The notes: a model not told the origin generated them from the sequence alone. A DNA stretch of 64,000 nucleotides from Metabacillus endolithicus (GCF_023078335.1 NZ_CP095550.1:3702001-3766000); one strand, 5' to 3'; positions 1 through 9,960 are shown, numbered from the stretch's first letter. Translations and numbers: made by a program.

Positions 1-758
1 GTATTTCTACTGGGGTAGACTTTTTTGTTGAAGGTATTGTTGCTGGTTTAGGCTTTATCCCTTCTATTATATTAATTATTCTTTTGAGTTTACTAGCTTG
101 GAAGGTTTGTAATATAAGAATTGCTTTATTTGCATTATTAGGCTTATTTCTTATTGATAACTTAGGATATTGGGAAGAAATGTTAGAAACACTCGCTCTT
201 GTTTTAACGGCAGTGTTGATTTCCATTGTGATCGGAATTCCAGTTGGTATATGGGCTTCACAGAGTGAAAGGGTAAGACAAATCGTTACACCGATCCTTG
301 ATTTGATGCAGACGATGCCAGCTTTCGTTTATTTACTACCAGCCATCTTTTTCTTCAGTATAGGCGTAGTCCCAGGGGTTGTGGCATCTGTTATTTTTGC
401 TATGCCACCAACCATTCGTTTAACAGTACTTGGTATTAAGCAGGTACCAGCAGACTTAATTGAAGCAACAGAAGCATTTGGTTCTACAACGAAGCAAAGA
501 CTTTTAAAAGTGCAACTGCCATTGGCCATGCCAACAATCATGGCCGGGATCAATCAAAGTATCATGCTAGCTTTATCGATGGTTGTTATCGCATCCATGG
601 TTGGAGCTCCTGGGCTTGGTACAGAGGTTTATCGTGCTGTTACACAAATAAAAACAGGTGTAGGGTTTGAAGCTGGTTTGGCAATAGTTGTTATTGCTAT
701 TTTGCTAGACCGCATCACTCAAAATATAGGTAAGAAAAAAGAAGGGGGAACAGTTTAA
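1..758 (+). CDS. opuAB: Glycine betaine/proline ABC transporter permease (5' end outside window)
   Basis: Membrane permease of an OpuA-type compatible-solute importer that works with an ATPase (presumably just upstream) and the OpuAC binding protein. The reading frame is open from the first bases of the window, so the start codon lies outside; the first in-frame TTG at 84 is not a real start. Several hydrophobic segments are present, and the binding-protein-dependent permease EAA-type loop is visible near 'EATEAFGSTTKQRLLKVQLP'. The TAA stop at 756-758 overlaps the ATG of opuAC by one base, which indicates translational coupling. Family assignment is secure; the choice of OpuA over other betaine systems rests on the gene order. 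Confidence 0.9.
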   Translation, partial: ISTGVDFFVEGIVAGLGFIPSIILIILLSLLAWKVCNIRIALFALLGLFLIDNLGYWEEMLETLALVLTAVLISIVIGIPVGIWASQSERVRQIVTPILDLMQTMPAFVYLLPAIFFFSIGVVPGVVASVIFAMPPTIRLTVLGIKQVPADLIEATEAFGSTTKQRLLKVQLPLAMPTIMAGINQSIMLALSMVVIASMVGAPGLGTEVYRAVTQIKTGVGFEAGLAIVVIAILLDRITQNIGKKKEGGTV

Positions 759-1670
759 TGTTTAAAAAATTACTAGGAGTTACATCAGCATTAACACTAA
801 CGCTAGGTTTAGCAGCGTGTGGAGGAAATGAAACAAGTGGATCAGAATCTTCAGAGTCAGAAGGTTCAACAGCATCGGTAGGGGAGCAAGTAGACTATGA
901 GATTGTGGGTATTGATCCAGGTGCGGGACTTATGAAACTGACTATTAATGATGTATTACCTGAATATGGTTTAGATGATTGGGAAGTAGTAGAGGGTTCA
1001 GGTGCGGCTATGACTGCAGCTTTGAAAAAAGCATACGATAATGAGGAGCCAATTATCGTTACAGGCTGGAGCCCACACTGGAAATTTGCAAGCTATGACT
1101 TAAAATACTTAGAAGATCCAAAAGGTATTTATGGTGGAGCTGAAGATGTTAACACAATTGTTCGTCTTGGCTTAAAAGAAGACCAACCTGATGCATATAA
1201 GCTTCTTGATCAATTTAACTGGGAACCAGAACATATTGAAACAGTGATGAATTTAATTCAAGAAGGAAACGAACCGGCTGAAGCAGCTGAACAATGGGTA
1301 AGCGAAAATGAAGAGTTAGTTAGCTCATGGACGGAAGGGGTTAACGAGGTTGACGGTAAAGAGTTAAAGCTTCTTTATGTAGCATGGGATGATGTAATCG
1401 CAGGATCACATGTTGTTGAAAATGTCTTAGAAAGTATTGGATACGAAGTAGAGTTAGTTCAAGTTGATGCAGGTCCAATGTGGGGCTGGTATTGCTGATG
1501 GAAGTGGAGATGCAATGGTAGGTGCATGGCTACCAACGACTCACGCTGATTATTATGCTGAGTACGAAGGTAAGTTTGAAGACCTTGGTGCAAACCTTTC
1601 TGGAACAAAGCTAGGGTTAGTAGTACCTGCATATATGGATATTGATTCAATTGAAGATTTAAAAGAATAA
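758..1670 (+). pseudogene. opuAC: Glycine betaine-binding lipoprotein OpuAC, single-base frameshift
   Basis: Substrate-binding lipoprotein of the OpuA betaine importer. The N-terminus has a lipoprotein signal peptide with the lipobox LAAC, followed by an OpuAC domain. The frame is broken near 1481-1484, where a run of four G (tgtgggg) gives a premature stop at 1498. Removing one G restores 'GPMWAGIADGSGDAMVGAW', and the protein continues to the stop at 1670, about 303 residues in all. The one-base homopolymer change in an otherwise intact gene suggests a sequencing error or a very recent mutation. It is the last gene of the operon and is followed by a terminator at 1703-1732. Confidence 0.85.
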
Positions 1671-1702
1671 ATAGGTAAAGTAATAATAATATTGATTTAA
1701 GA

Positions 1703-1732
1703 AGGAAGCACTCATTTTGGGTGCTTTCTTTT
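1703..1732 (+). terminator. Rho-independent terminator after opuAC
   Basis: Stem GAAGCAC / GTGCTTT with a short loop followed by a T-rich run, 33 bases after the opuAC stop. Confidence 0.75.
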
Positions 1733-1849
1733 CATTTGAACGTATTTCTATTCTAAGAGAAAGTTGAGATATAAGTGGTTGAATTAATATGGAATTTTTT
1801 TAAATATTTGGCAATAATAAGAAGAGATGCTATTACTTAATAAGTCTTT

Positions 1850-1899
1850 TGTAAATTTAATGTAAAGATTTCATTAATATATTGTAAATTTGGTGTTCA
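1850..1899 (+). promoter_or_regulatory. PhoP-type box: five hexamers at exact 11-bp steps
   Basis: TGTAAA at 1850, TGTAAA at 1861, CATTAA at 1872, TGTAAA at 1883 and TGTTCA at 1894, each separated by 5 bp. The reverse complement TTTACA fits the B. subtilis PhoP half-site TT(A/C/T)A(C/T)A, in which direct repeats spaced by about 5 bp bind PhoP dimers. The site lies 78-127 bp upstream of a Na+/phosphate cotransporter gene, which makes regulation by phosphate starvation likely (inference). Confidence 0.75.
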
Positions 1900-1976
1900 A
1901 TTATTTTCAACCTATATTTACATTGTTAATATATATGAGTATTTTTATTAATTTTACTATTTAGGAGTGACATCAA

Positions 1977-3612
1977 TTGGAGATTAACTATCAGGAAATG
2001 CTCTTTCAGTTTTTAGGAGGACTTGGAATTTTCCTTTTCGGAATAAAATACATGGGAGACGGTTTACAGTCAGCAGCAGGAGATCGTTTAAAAGATATAC
2101 TTGACCGTTTCACCACAAATCCTTTTATGGGTGTGTTAGCTGGATTACTTGTAACAGTTCTAATTCAATCTAGCTCTGGAACAACGGCTTTAACGGTTGG
2201 ACTAGTAAGTGCTGGATTTATGACATTAAGACAAGCAATAGGTGTCATTATGGGGGCAAATATTGGGACAACGGTAACAGCCTTTATCATCGGTATTGAT
2301 GTTGGTGCCTATGCTTTACCTATCATTGCTCTTGGTGCATTTTGTATTTTTTTCTTTAAAAAGAAGGCAATTACTTCGTTTGGACAAGTTGCTTTTGGCT
2401 TTGGATCACTTTTCTTTGGTTTAGAATTGATGAGTGGAGGAATGAAACCATTAAGGTCACTAGAAGCTTTTCATGATTTAACAGTAAGTATGGCTAGTAA
2501 TCCAATTTTAGGTGTGCTAGTTGGTACCATCTTTACAGTTATTGTTCAAAGTTCAAGCGCAACAATCGGGATTTTACAGGAATTATTCTCACAGGATGCA
2601 ATTAGTTTGAATGCTGCGTTACCTGTATTATTTGGAGATAATATTGGGACTACGATTACAGCAGTACTTGCATCTCTTGGAAACTTCAATTGCTGCGAGA
2701 AGAGCTGCATTTGTGCACGTTTTATTCAACCTGATAGGAACGGTAATCTTTTTAATTCTATTAATTCCTTTCACATATTTAATTACTTATTTACAAGATA
2801 CATTAAGTTTAAATCCAGCGATGACGATTGCTTTTGCCCATGGGACATTTAATATTACGAATACCATTATTCAATTTCCATTTATTTTTGCTCTAGCATG
2901 GTTAGTGACAAAACTAATTCCTGGTGAAGATAAATATATTGACACGAAGCCGCAACATCTAAATCCAACCTTGATTGAACATTCACCATCTATTGCTCTA
3001 GGACAAGCTAAAGAAGAGTTAAAAAGAATGGGGGAATTTACAGTCAATGGCCTTGATGAGGCATTTCAATACTTAAGCCTAGGCGAGAAAAAACATGCGG
3101 AGAATGCTCTTCAATATGAATCAGGAATCAACAATCTAGATAAAAAAATTACGAATTATTTACTTGAAATATCAGCAAAACCACTTTCAGTAAAAGAAAG
3201 AGATGAGTTTTCAAACATAGCCGATTCTATTAGAGATATGGAACGCATTGGTGATCACATGGAAAACATCGTTGAACTTGTTGATTTTAAAATTAACAAA
3301 AAAGTTAACCTATCAAACGATGCAACAAATGAATTAAAGGAAATGTATGAATTCACGTTAGCTACATTAAAAACAGCTTATTCTGCCTTCTTTGAAAATG
3401 ATGTAGAAAAAGCTAAAGAGGTGTTATCTCGTGAAAATGAGATAGACAAGATGGAGAGAGTTCTTAGAAAAAAACACATCATGAGGTTAAACGAAAGACA
3501 ATGCTCTGGTGATGCTGGGATAGTGTTCGTTGATATAATAAGCAATTTAGAAAGAATTGCGGATCATTCGGTTAATATAGCTGAGACTATATTAACTGTT
3601 GAAACGAACTAA
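1977..3612 (+). pseudogene. nptA: Na/Pi cotransporter family protein with PhoU domain, single-base frameshift
   Basis: Sodium-dependent phosphate transporter of the NptA/PhoU family, in the cytoplasmic membrane. The start is TTG at 1977 behind TAGGAGTG. The N-terminal half holds two inverted Na/Pi_cotrans repeats, each with the signature QSSS (QSSSGTT and QSSSATI). The C-terminal half is a PhoU-like helical domain with two PhoU repeats (around DSIRDMERIGDHMENI and IISNLERIADHSVNIAE). The frame breaks at about 2680-2684: one extra A in 'ggaaact'. Removing it continues 'ASLG' into 'TSIAARRAAFVHVLFNL', giving about 545 residues. All other family features are intact, so a sequencing error or recent mutation is likely. 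The PhoP-type box upstream agrees with the role. Confidence 0.85.
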
Positions 3613-3631
3613 CCAATAATTAATACACTGA

Positions 3632-3665
3632 AATAGGCTGATTCATAATGAATCAGCCTATTTTG
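3632..3665. terminator. Bidirectional terminator between nptA and sleB
   Basis: Perfect stem AATAGGCTGATT / AATCAGCCTATT with T-rich flanks, between two convergent genes. Confidence 0.8.
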
Positions 3666-3723
3666 TGTTTTTAAAAAAAATAAAGTTTGCAAAGAATTGT
3701 ATATGTAACCATTTATCTGAGGA

Positions 3724-4467
3724 TTATTTACAGAAAATATGTTTCCCAATTCGTTTAATTTGCGGCCTTCCCCAAATCCACTTACTTGTTGCTGTATCAG
3801 GATTAAAGTAATAAACCGCATTTCCTGTAGGATCCCATCCATTAATGGCATCAAGTACAGCTTTTTTTGATGTTTCATTAGGAGTTAGCCAAATTTGTCC
3901 ATCAGCCACCGCAGTAAAAGCTAGTGGTTCAAAGATAACACCTGAAACAGTATTAGGAAATGTCTGGCTATTAACACGGTTTAGAATAACAGCTGCAACC
4001 GCAACTTGCCCAATATAAGGTTCCCCCCGTGATTCTCCATGAACAGCATTTGCCATAAGTTGAATATCATTTTGAGAATATCCGGATGGAACATTTATGG
4101 CTGTTGATTTTTTAGCTTGACCTTGACGTTGTCCTGCTCCTTTAGAGTAATCATATTTCGTTACTTTAACAAGTTTTTGCCTCGTTTTTAAACCTGCTAT
4201 CCCATCAACAGTGAGTCCGAATTCAGACTGAAAATTTCGAAGCGCCCAGTAAGTTCCCCAACCAAAAGCACCATCAATTTCTCCTTTGTAAAATCCAATA
4301 TATTTTAGACGAGATTGCAATTCAATAACATCATCACCCACTGCTCCCCGTTGAATTGCTTGATTTGTAAAGGCATTAGTATTGCTTTCCTGAAGTGTTA
4401 AAATCATTGTACTTAAAAGAATAACTAAGAGAATAGGTGTATGTTTCTTCTTTTTTAAATTGCTCAT
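3724..4467 (-). CDS. sleB: Spore cortex-lytic enzyme SleB-type
   Basis: Germination-specific cortex hydrolase acting on muramic-delta-lactam peptidoglycan. The 247-residue protein starts at ATG 4467 behind CAGGAGGAAAAT. A Lys-rich N-terminus and one hydrophobic segment (residues about 10-27) form a signal peptide or anchor. A peptidoglycan-binding domain follows (residues about 38-100, 'GDDVIELQSRLKYIGFYKGE'), then a Hydrolase_2/SleB catalytic domain from about 125 with the conserved 'NAVHGESRGEPYIGQVAVAA' and 'VYYFNPDTATS'. In B. subtilis sleB is followed by ypeB; here no ypeB partner follows, because the next gene is convergent. It may therefore be a second SleB-type paralogue. Confidence 0.9.
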   Translation of the reverse strand: MSNLKKKKHTPILLVILLSTMILTLQESNTNAFTNQAIQRGAVGDDVIELQSRLKYIGFYKGEIDGAFGWGTYWALRNFQSEFGLTVDGIAGLKTRQKLVKVTKYDYSKGAGQRQGQAKKSTAINVPSGYSQNDIQLMANAVHGESRGEPYIGQVAVAAVILNRVNSQTFPNTVSGVIFEPLAFTAVADGQIWLTPNETSKKAVLDAINGWDPTGNAVYYFNPDTATSKWIWGRPQIKRIGKHIFCK

Positions 4468-4631
4468 ATTTTCCTCCTGATCACCAACATATTGTTATTT
4501 TTTGTTCGGAGAAAATTTTTATACAATTTAAGGATAGAGCAGCTATAAAAAGTGTGGAATCGTAAAAGTGCATTTTGGGCAATACAAAAAAGAGGAACTC
4601 GTTATGAGTCCCCCGTAAATTGTTAATACAT

Positions 4632-4916
4632 TTATTTAATTGATAAAGCAATGTTTTTTAAATTATCAATGATTGCTGGATTACTTCCACCACAATAGAA
4701 AGATGTGACCAATTCATAGCACGTGTCTTTATCTATTAAATAACAGCGGTGTGTTCCCATGTCGTAAACGAAGTGAAATTGCTCCGCGCCTTTCTTGCCA
4801 TCAAATACTTTATATTGTTCTAGTCCAAACAACTCACGAGCTCCGTCTTGAGCTAAGACAAGAAACTCGTCTCTCGTTACTTCTCTAATTGCTACAAATC
4901 CCATTGCTTCATTCAT
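4632..4916 (-). CDS. Small protein of unknown function (94 aa)
   Basis: Not recognised. The start is set at ATG 4916, because GGGGG (about 4925-4929) lies at suitable spacing; an in-frame TTG further upstream overlaps that site and is rejected. The product is soluble, without signal peptide or membrane segment, and has two Cys residues near the C-terminus ('DTCYELVTSFYCGG'). It reads like a compact single-domain protein. It stands alone between sleB and the Spo0E-like gene, all on the minus strand. Confidence 0.7.
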   Translation of the reverse strand: MNEAMGFVAIREVTRDEFLVLAQDGARELFGLEQYKVFDGKKGAEQFHFVYDMGTHRCYLIDKDTCYELVTSFYCGGSNPAIIDNLKNIALSIK

Positions 4917-5220
4917 ATACAAAACCCCCAAAATCTTAATTAAAAAGTATTTCTTTTATTACCAACTATATAGGTTGTTACATCATATTATGCTTGATAG
5001 TACTTGCTTTAAAATTTTATCATAAATTACTTTTGAATGAAACTTATTTTATAATAATTATAAAATAAGACTCCTTTTAGTTATGAGGAACTTTGAATAT
5101 GTTAAAAGTGGTAGGGAGATGCAAAAATAAATTTGTATTTAATGTAGAAAAAATATTTTTGTACTAGAAATGTAGAAGTTAGGAAAGCGGCGATACGTAA
5201 CCTGAGGGTATACTTAAGAG

Positions 5221-5424
5221 CTATTGATCGCTTGTTTCATGATCAATACCCATTAATTTTTGATATTGAAGGATCAATTTATCAAGCTTTTGACTCTGAG
5301 AAATAGTTAAAGGATGATTTAAGCCTTTGGCTAAGCCTATAGTAATTAGTTCATTTTTGTTGGAGCTAATTCTATTAATTAATTCAGTTTTTTCATTAGA
5401 GTATCTAGAGATTGAACTATTCAA
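5221..5424 (-). CDS. Spo0E-family aspartyl-phosphate phosphatase
   Basis: Small helical-hairpin phosphatase of the Spo0E/YisI/YnzD family, which removes phosphate from Spo0A~P and delays sporulation. The 67-residue product has the family signature near its C-terminus, 'SQSQKLDKLILQYQKL' (SQxLDxLI), preceded by a long helix 'ISRYSNEKTELINRI'. It starts at TTG 5424, 8 bases after AAAGGAG. The two-helix length is typical of the short family members, and there is no neighbour in an operon. Confidence 0.85.
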   Translation of the reverse strand: MNSSISRYSNEKTELINRISSNKNELITIGLAKGLNHPLTISQSQKLDKLILQYQKLMGIDHETSDQ

Positions 5425-5594
5425 CAGCGTAACTCCTTTAATTAAAAATAAATGGTATCGAAATATTATTTTACAAATAAATACTAAAATTGTAAATTAC
5501 TATATGACTGAATAATAGAAAAAAGTATTCTTATAGAAGAAAATGACATTCAAGGAAGAGAATGTCGTCATCATGTTTTAGGTTATATTTTATA

Positions 5595-5947
5595 TCATAT
5601 TTCATATTCCCATAATCCAAGCTGTCCTTTAGCTGGGATAGGTTGGTCCAATATTTTCATATTCTGAACAATCCATGCATAATTTCCCTCTCGATAGTCG
5701 CCTAGTAAATAGTCATTACCTGATACAATTGTCCCATCCTCTAAAATGGCCCATGACTGATTATTTTCAGTTACTTTTATACAATTTTTAAGCGTACAGA
5801 CAGCGATAATCGAGCCAGTAAGAAGAAGGTCACTTGGTGAATGGCTAGGGGACCACGATATTTCGTGTTCCATGATCTTGTTTCATATTGGGTCTCTCCG
5901 AGAGTAAAAAGACTAGCCCATGGCTGAATCATTGATAGAACTTTCAC
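5595..5947 (-). pseudogene. ASCH-domain protein, internal deletion with frameshift
   Basis: Remnant of an ASCH-fold protein (putative RNA-binding fold related to PUA). The likely start is GTG 5947 ('MKVLSMIQPWASLF'), directly behind GGAGGT. The first part ends at 'RGPLAIH' near 5840. The second part resumes in another frame with 'DLLLTGSIIAVCTLKNC' and runs to the normal C-terminus 'KGQLGLWEYEI'. From memory of the family, about 25 residues between the two parts are missing, so the lesion is an internal deletion of roughly 70-80 bp rather than a single-base error. Confidence 0.7.
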
Positions 5948-6197
5948 TTTTACTACCTCCAACCTTTTCACTTTTGTTATGCCAAAAGGTACCTATAATA
6001 TGTGCTGCTTATTTTAGTTTCATTGGTCATTATAATAATGAGAGTTAAATCTTTGTAAAAAAATAGACAAATTTAATTTACAATAAATCCAAAGTTACTT
6101 TACTTTCTTTACAATGTTTTATAGAATAGTTGAATGTTAAGCAAACCCCAATAAATTATTTTTTAGAAAAGTAGACAACCGTGAGGTGAAAGTAAAG

Positions 6198-8150
6198 ATG
6201 TTTAATAAAATTCAAAAAAGTCATCTGAGTCTTTTCTTTTTAGCTGTTGTCTTATTATGGATTAAAACATATTTAGTACAACATACAGAATTTACATTAG
6301 GCTTAGATAATAGTTTGCAAGAGTTTCTTTTATTTTTAAATCCACTAGGCTCAGTCCTTTTATTCTTAGGTTTATCTTTATTGTCAACGAAAAGAAAATT
6401 TTTATGGCTCGTTGTTTTTGATTTTATTTTGAGCTTTTTGTTATTTGCAAATGTTGTGTACTATCGATTCTTTAGTGACTTTATTACAATTCCAACATTA
6501 ACGCAGACGCAAAATTTTGGTGATGTTAGTGGTAGTGTATCCTCACTTTTAAAGCCTTATGATATCTTATTATTCTTGGACACACTAATTGTTCTAGCCT
6601 TAGGGTTATATGGTAAAAAGAAGGGGATTACCGCTGTAAATATAAAACGCAGAAGTGTTGCAACTGTATTTATAGCTGCCATTTTAATCATTTCAGTAAA
6701 CCTTGGATTAGCTGAAAAAGATCGTCCGCAATTATTAACAAGAACCTTCGATCGTAACTATATTGTAAAATATCTTGGAATGTACAATTATACGATTTAT
6801 GATGCTGTGCTAAGTGCAAATGTATCAGCAAAGCGTGCAATGGCAGATTCAGATGATGTTACTGAAGTTCTGAATTATAAAAGCACAAATTACGCAGCTC
6901 CTAACCCAGAATATTTCGGTGCTGCAAAAGGAATGAACGTTGTTTACTTCCACCTTGAATCAATTCAAAATTTCTTAATTGATTATAAGCTTCATGGTGA
7001 AGAAGTAACTCCATTCCTGAACTCTTTAACTAGAAGTGAAAATATCCTGTATTTTGATAATTTCTTTCATCAAACAGCTCAAGGGAAAACGGCTGATGCT
7101 GAATTTATGTTAGAAAATTCCTTGTTCGGATTACCACAAGGATCTGCATTTTCATTAAAAGGAATGAACACGTATCAAGCTGCTCCTGCTATTTTAGGTC
7201 AGCATGGTTACACATCAGCTGTGTTCCACGGAAATAAAGGATCGTTCTGGAACCGTGATGAAATTTATAAATCATTCGGCTATGACAAATTCTTTGATTC
7301 AAGTTATTATTCATTGAATTCAGAGGATCTTGCAGAGTATGGATTAATGGATAAGCCATTTTTAGAACAATCACAACCTTTGCTTGAATCATTGCCTCAG
7401 CCATTTTATACAAAGTTTATAACAGTAACGCACCATTTCCCTTATAAGATTAATCAAGAACTAGCAACAATTGAACAGCATACAACTGGTGATGCGTCTG
7501 TTGATCAGTATTTTCAGACAGCACGTTATGCTGATGAGGCTTTAAAAGAGTTCTTTGATTATTTGAAGGAATCTGGTCTATATGACAACACTGTTGTTAT
7601 CATGTACGGTGATCATTATGGCATTTCAGAAAATCATAATGATGCGATGTCAAAAGTATTAAATAAAGAAATTACACCATTTGAAAGTGCTGGACTGCAA
7701 CGGGTACCTTTATTAATTCATGTACCTGGTACAGAAGGCGGTACAATGCATCAATATGGCGGTCAAATAGACTTACTTCCAACTTTAATGCACTTACTGG
7801 GAATTGAATCAAAACCATATATGCAATTTGGTACTGACTTATTATCAAAAGACCATGATGAGCTTGTACCGTTTAGAAATGGAGATTTCGTAGGTCCAGA
7901 AATCACTTACACTGGTGGTAAATATTATGACTCAACTACTGGTACTGAGATCGAAGCAACTGAAGAAGCAAAACAACTGAAGGAAATCATTGAAACGAAA
8001 CTAGGTTATTCTGATAAAGTTGTAGAAGGTGATCTTTTACGCTTCTACACTCCTGAAGGTTTTGTCCCTGTTGATCGTTCACAGTATGATTATATTAATC
8101 GAAATCCGGTTATTACTGAACAGGAGAGTACTGAAGCGGAGACTGAATAA
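6198..8150 (+). CDS. ltaS: Lipoteichoic acid synthase (LtaS family)
   Basis: Polymerises glycerol phosphate from phosphatidylglycerol onto the glycolipid anchor of lipoteichoic acid. The 650-residue protein starts at ATG 6198; GAGGTGA at 6183-6189 gives 8-base spacing, whereas an upstream in-frame GTG at 6186 overlaps that site. Five hydrophobic segments (residues about 8-25, 40-60, 65-85, 118-136, 155-173) precede a large extracellular sulfatase-like domain. The nucleophile threonine is T298 in 'AQGKTADAEFM', and metal-site segments 'YFHLESIQNFL', 'VIMYGDHYG' and 'THHFPY' are present. It is monocistronic and followed by a strong terminator. Several paralogues (YfnI, YqgS, YvgJ types) exist in Bacillus; which one this is cannot be said. 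Confidence 0.93.
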   Translation: MFNKIQKSHLSLFFLAVVLLWIKTYLVQHTEFTLGLDNSLQEFLLFLNPLGSVLLFLGLSLLSTKRKFLWLVVFDFILSFLLFANVVYYRFFSDFITIPTLTQTQNFGDVSGSVSSLLKPYDILLFLDTLIVLALGLYGKKKGITAVNIKRRSVATVFIAAILIISVNLGLAEKDRPQLLTRTFDRNYIVKYLGMYNYTIYDAVLSANVSAKRAMADSDDVTEVLNYKSTNYAAPNPEYFGAAKGMNVVYFHLESIQNFLIDYKLHGEEVTPFLNSLTRSENILYFDNFFHQTAQGKTADAEFMLENSLFGLPQGSAFSLKGMNTYQAAPAILGQHGYTSAVFHGNKGSFWNRDEIYKSFGYDKFFDSSYYSLNSEDLAEYGLMDKPFLEQSQPLLESLPQPFYTKFITVTHHFPYKINQELATIEQHTTGDASVDQYFQTARYADEALKEFFDYLKESGLYDNTVVIMYGDHYGISENHNDAMSKVLNKEITPFESAGLQRVPLLIHVPGTEGGTMHQYGGQIDLLPTLMHLLGIESKPYMQFGTDLLSKDHDELVPFRNGDFVGPEITYTGGKYYDSTTGTEIEATEEAKQLKEIIETKLGYSDKVVEGDLLRFYTPEGFVPVDRSQYDYINRNPVITEQESTEAETE

Positions 8151-8178
8151 TATACTAATAAGCTCGGTGGAGTAAATA

Positions 8179-8216
8179 AAAGAGTATTAATCCAAGAAAG
8201 GATTAATACTCTTTTT
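8179..8216 (+). terminator. Terminator after ltaS
   Basis: Perfect 15-bp stem AAAGAGTATTAATCC / GGATTAATACTCTTT with a 6-base loop and a T run. Confidence 0.85.
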
Positions 8217-8359
8217 AATTGAATAATACATAGTACATAGAGTTATTCAAAGAATATCATTACATAATAAGCTTATTCAGATTTTTGATAAATTTCTTCT
8301 AACAAGAGATATGGAACTTAATTTAGCAAGTACATTTTACAACTGGAGCTGGTACAAGA

Positions 8360-9157
8360 ATGAAGCTAGGGCAAAAAACACAAACGATCGTACGTTATCT
8401 TACTGATGATGAGAAGGTATATTATGGGATTATTGAAGATGGAAATATATTACAAACAACTAATTCATTCACTGAAATAATAAATGATGAAATAACATTT
8501 GATGGTGTAAGGCTTAACATTGGTGATGTGAAAATTTTAGAGCCAGTTGTACCACAAAAAGTGATTAATTTCGGCTGGACATATAGAGAACATGCAAAAG
8601 AAACTGGGGGACAAGCTAACCTCAAAGAACCATTTTTGTTCTTAAAACCTGCTTCTTCCTTAATTCCTAACGGAGGAGATATCATACTGCCTTCTAACAA
8701 ATTAACAAATCAAGTAGAACTGGAAGGCGAAGTTGCTCTTATCATTGGAAAACGTGGGAAAAACATAAAAGAAGAAGAAGCATTGGATTATGTTTTCGGC
8801 TGTACGATATTTAATGATGTTACCGCAAGAGATCTTACAAAAACTGATCCCCAATTTACACGTGCAAAAGGCTTTGATACATTTGGCCCTTTAGGTCCGT
8901 GGATTGTGACAGGTTTAGATCCAACTAATTTGCAAATCGTTACAACATTAAATGATCAGGTTGTACAAAATGGCAACACTAATCAAATGTCCTTTTCCAT
9001 ACCATTTCTTATTAGCTGGATTTCACAGGTCATGACATTAGAGCCAGGCGATGTTTTAGCTACAGGCTCTCCATCAGGGAGTTGTCCTATGAAATCAGGA
9101 GATGTGGTGACTGTGGAAGTAGAGAAGATTGGTAAGCTTTGTAATTATGTGAAGTAG
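8360..9157 (+). CDS. Fumarylacetoacetate hydrolase family protein
   Basis: FAH-superfamily enzyme, a group including 2-hydroxyhepta-2,4-dienedioate isomerases, acylpyruvases and oxaloacetate decarboxylases that act on beta-keto acids with a divalent metal. The 265-residue protein has the metal-site signature 'LEGEVALIIGKRGKNI', then 'VFGCTIFNDVTARDLTK' and 'RAKGFDTFGPLGPWIV', and near the C-terminus 'LEPGDVLATGSPSG'. These are the standard FAH motifs. It starts at ATG 8360 with a weak GGAG at 8345. No pathway neighbours are present, so the substrate is unknown. Confidence 0.88.
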   Translation: MKLGQKTQTIVRYLTDDEKVYYGIIEDGNILQTTNSFTEIINDEITFDGVRLNIGDVKILEPVVPQKVINFGWTYREHAKETGGQANLKEPFLFLKPASSLIPNGGDIILPSNKLTNQVELEGEVALIIGKRGKNIKEEEALDYVFGCTIFNDVTARDLTKTDPQFTRAKGFDTFGPLGPWIVTGLDPTNLQIVTTLNDQVVQNGNTNQMSFSIPFLISWISQVMTLEPGDVLATGSPSGSCPMKSGDVVTVEVEKIGKLCNYVK

Positions 9158-9244
9158 ATCCACTTTTTAGATTCTAACGGCGGTCCATCATACTGTGTTC
9201 ATAGCAGGTTGGTGTGTGAAATAGAGCAACAGGGTGCTAGGAGC

Positions 9245-9960
9245 AAAGTTCTGGCCGGATATTAGGGGAATCGGGGCATAACTTGGTGGTAGGAGCAAAG
9301 TTTATGGGCCGATAGAAGGCGAATTGGGACAAACCTTGGTGGTAGGAGCAAAGTTCTGTCCCGATACAAGCAGAATCGGGACAAATCTCGGTAGTATGAG
9401 CAAGCTACTGTCTCGATACAAGGAGAATCGGGACACAAACCGGTAGAAAGATCAAGCCACAGTCCCGATACAAGAAGAATCGGGACAAACCTCGGTAGTA
9501 TGAGCAAGCTTCTGTCTCGAAACAAGGGGAATCGGGACAAATCTTGGTGGTAGGAGCAAAGTTCTGTCTCGATACCAGGAGAATCGGGACAAATCTTGGT
9601 GGTAGGAGCAAAGTTCTGTCTCGATACCAGGGGAATCGGGACAAACCCCGGTGTTATGTGCAAATGTATGTCCCGATACAAGGGGAATCGGGACAAACCC
9701 CGGTGTTATGTGCAAGCTTCTGTCTCGATACAAGCGGAATCGGGACAAACCTCGGTAGTATGAGCAAGCTTCTGTCTCGATACAAGGAGAATCGGGACAA
9801 ACCTCGGTAGTATGAGCAAGCTTCTGTCTCGATACAAGGAGAATCAGGACAAACCACGGTGTTATGAGCAAGCTTCTGTCCCGATACAAGGGAAATCGGG
9901 ACAAACCACGGTGTTATGAGCAAACTTCTGTCCCGATACAAGGGAAAACGGGACAAACAC
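9245..9960. repeat. Tandem array 1: about 14 units of 52 bp with a hairpin core
   Basis: The 3' core arm (aatcgggac and variants) recurs at 9269, 9322, then exactly every 52 bp from 9374 to 9946. Each unit has a 25-nt core, GTCTCGATAC-N5-GAATCGGGAC, able to form an 8-bp stem, plus a 27-nt spacer typified by CTCGGTAGTATGAGCAAGCT. Some units carry spacer variants (CTTGGTGGTAGGAGC, CCCGGTGTTATGTGC). Units at the left edge are degenerate. Because 52 is not a multiple of 3, long repetitive ORFs appear on both strands; none has a credible start context and they are not called as genes. Confidence 0.9.

Noticed and set aside
6060..6130. TTTACA-like hexamers upstream of ltaS as a third PhoP box
   Set aside because: Only some of the hexamers fit at 11-bp steps, and the A/T-rich background makes chance matches likely.
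9262..9956. Overlapping minus-strand ORFs (79-150 codons) rich in SRF, YRD and CPDS patterns
   Set aside because: They are read-through of the 52-bp repeats in shifting frames, without ribosome sites.
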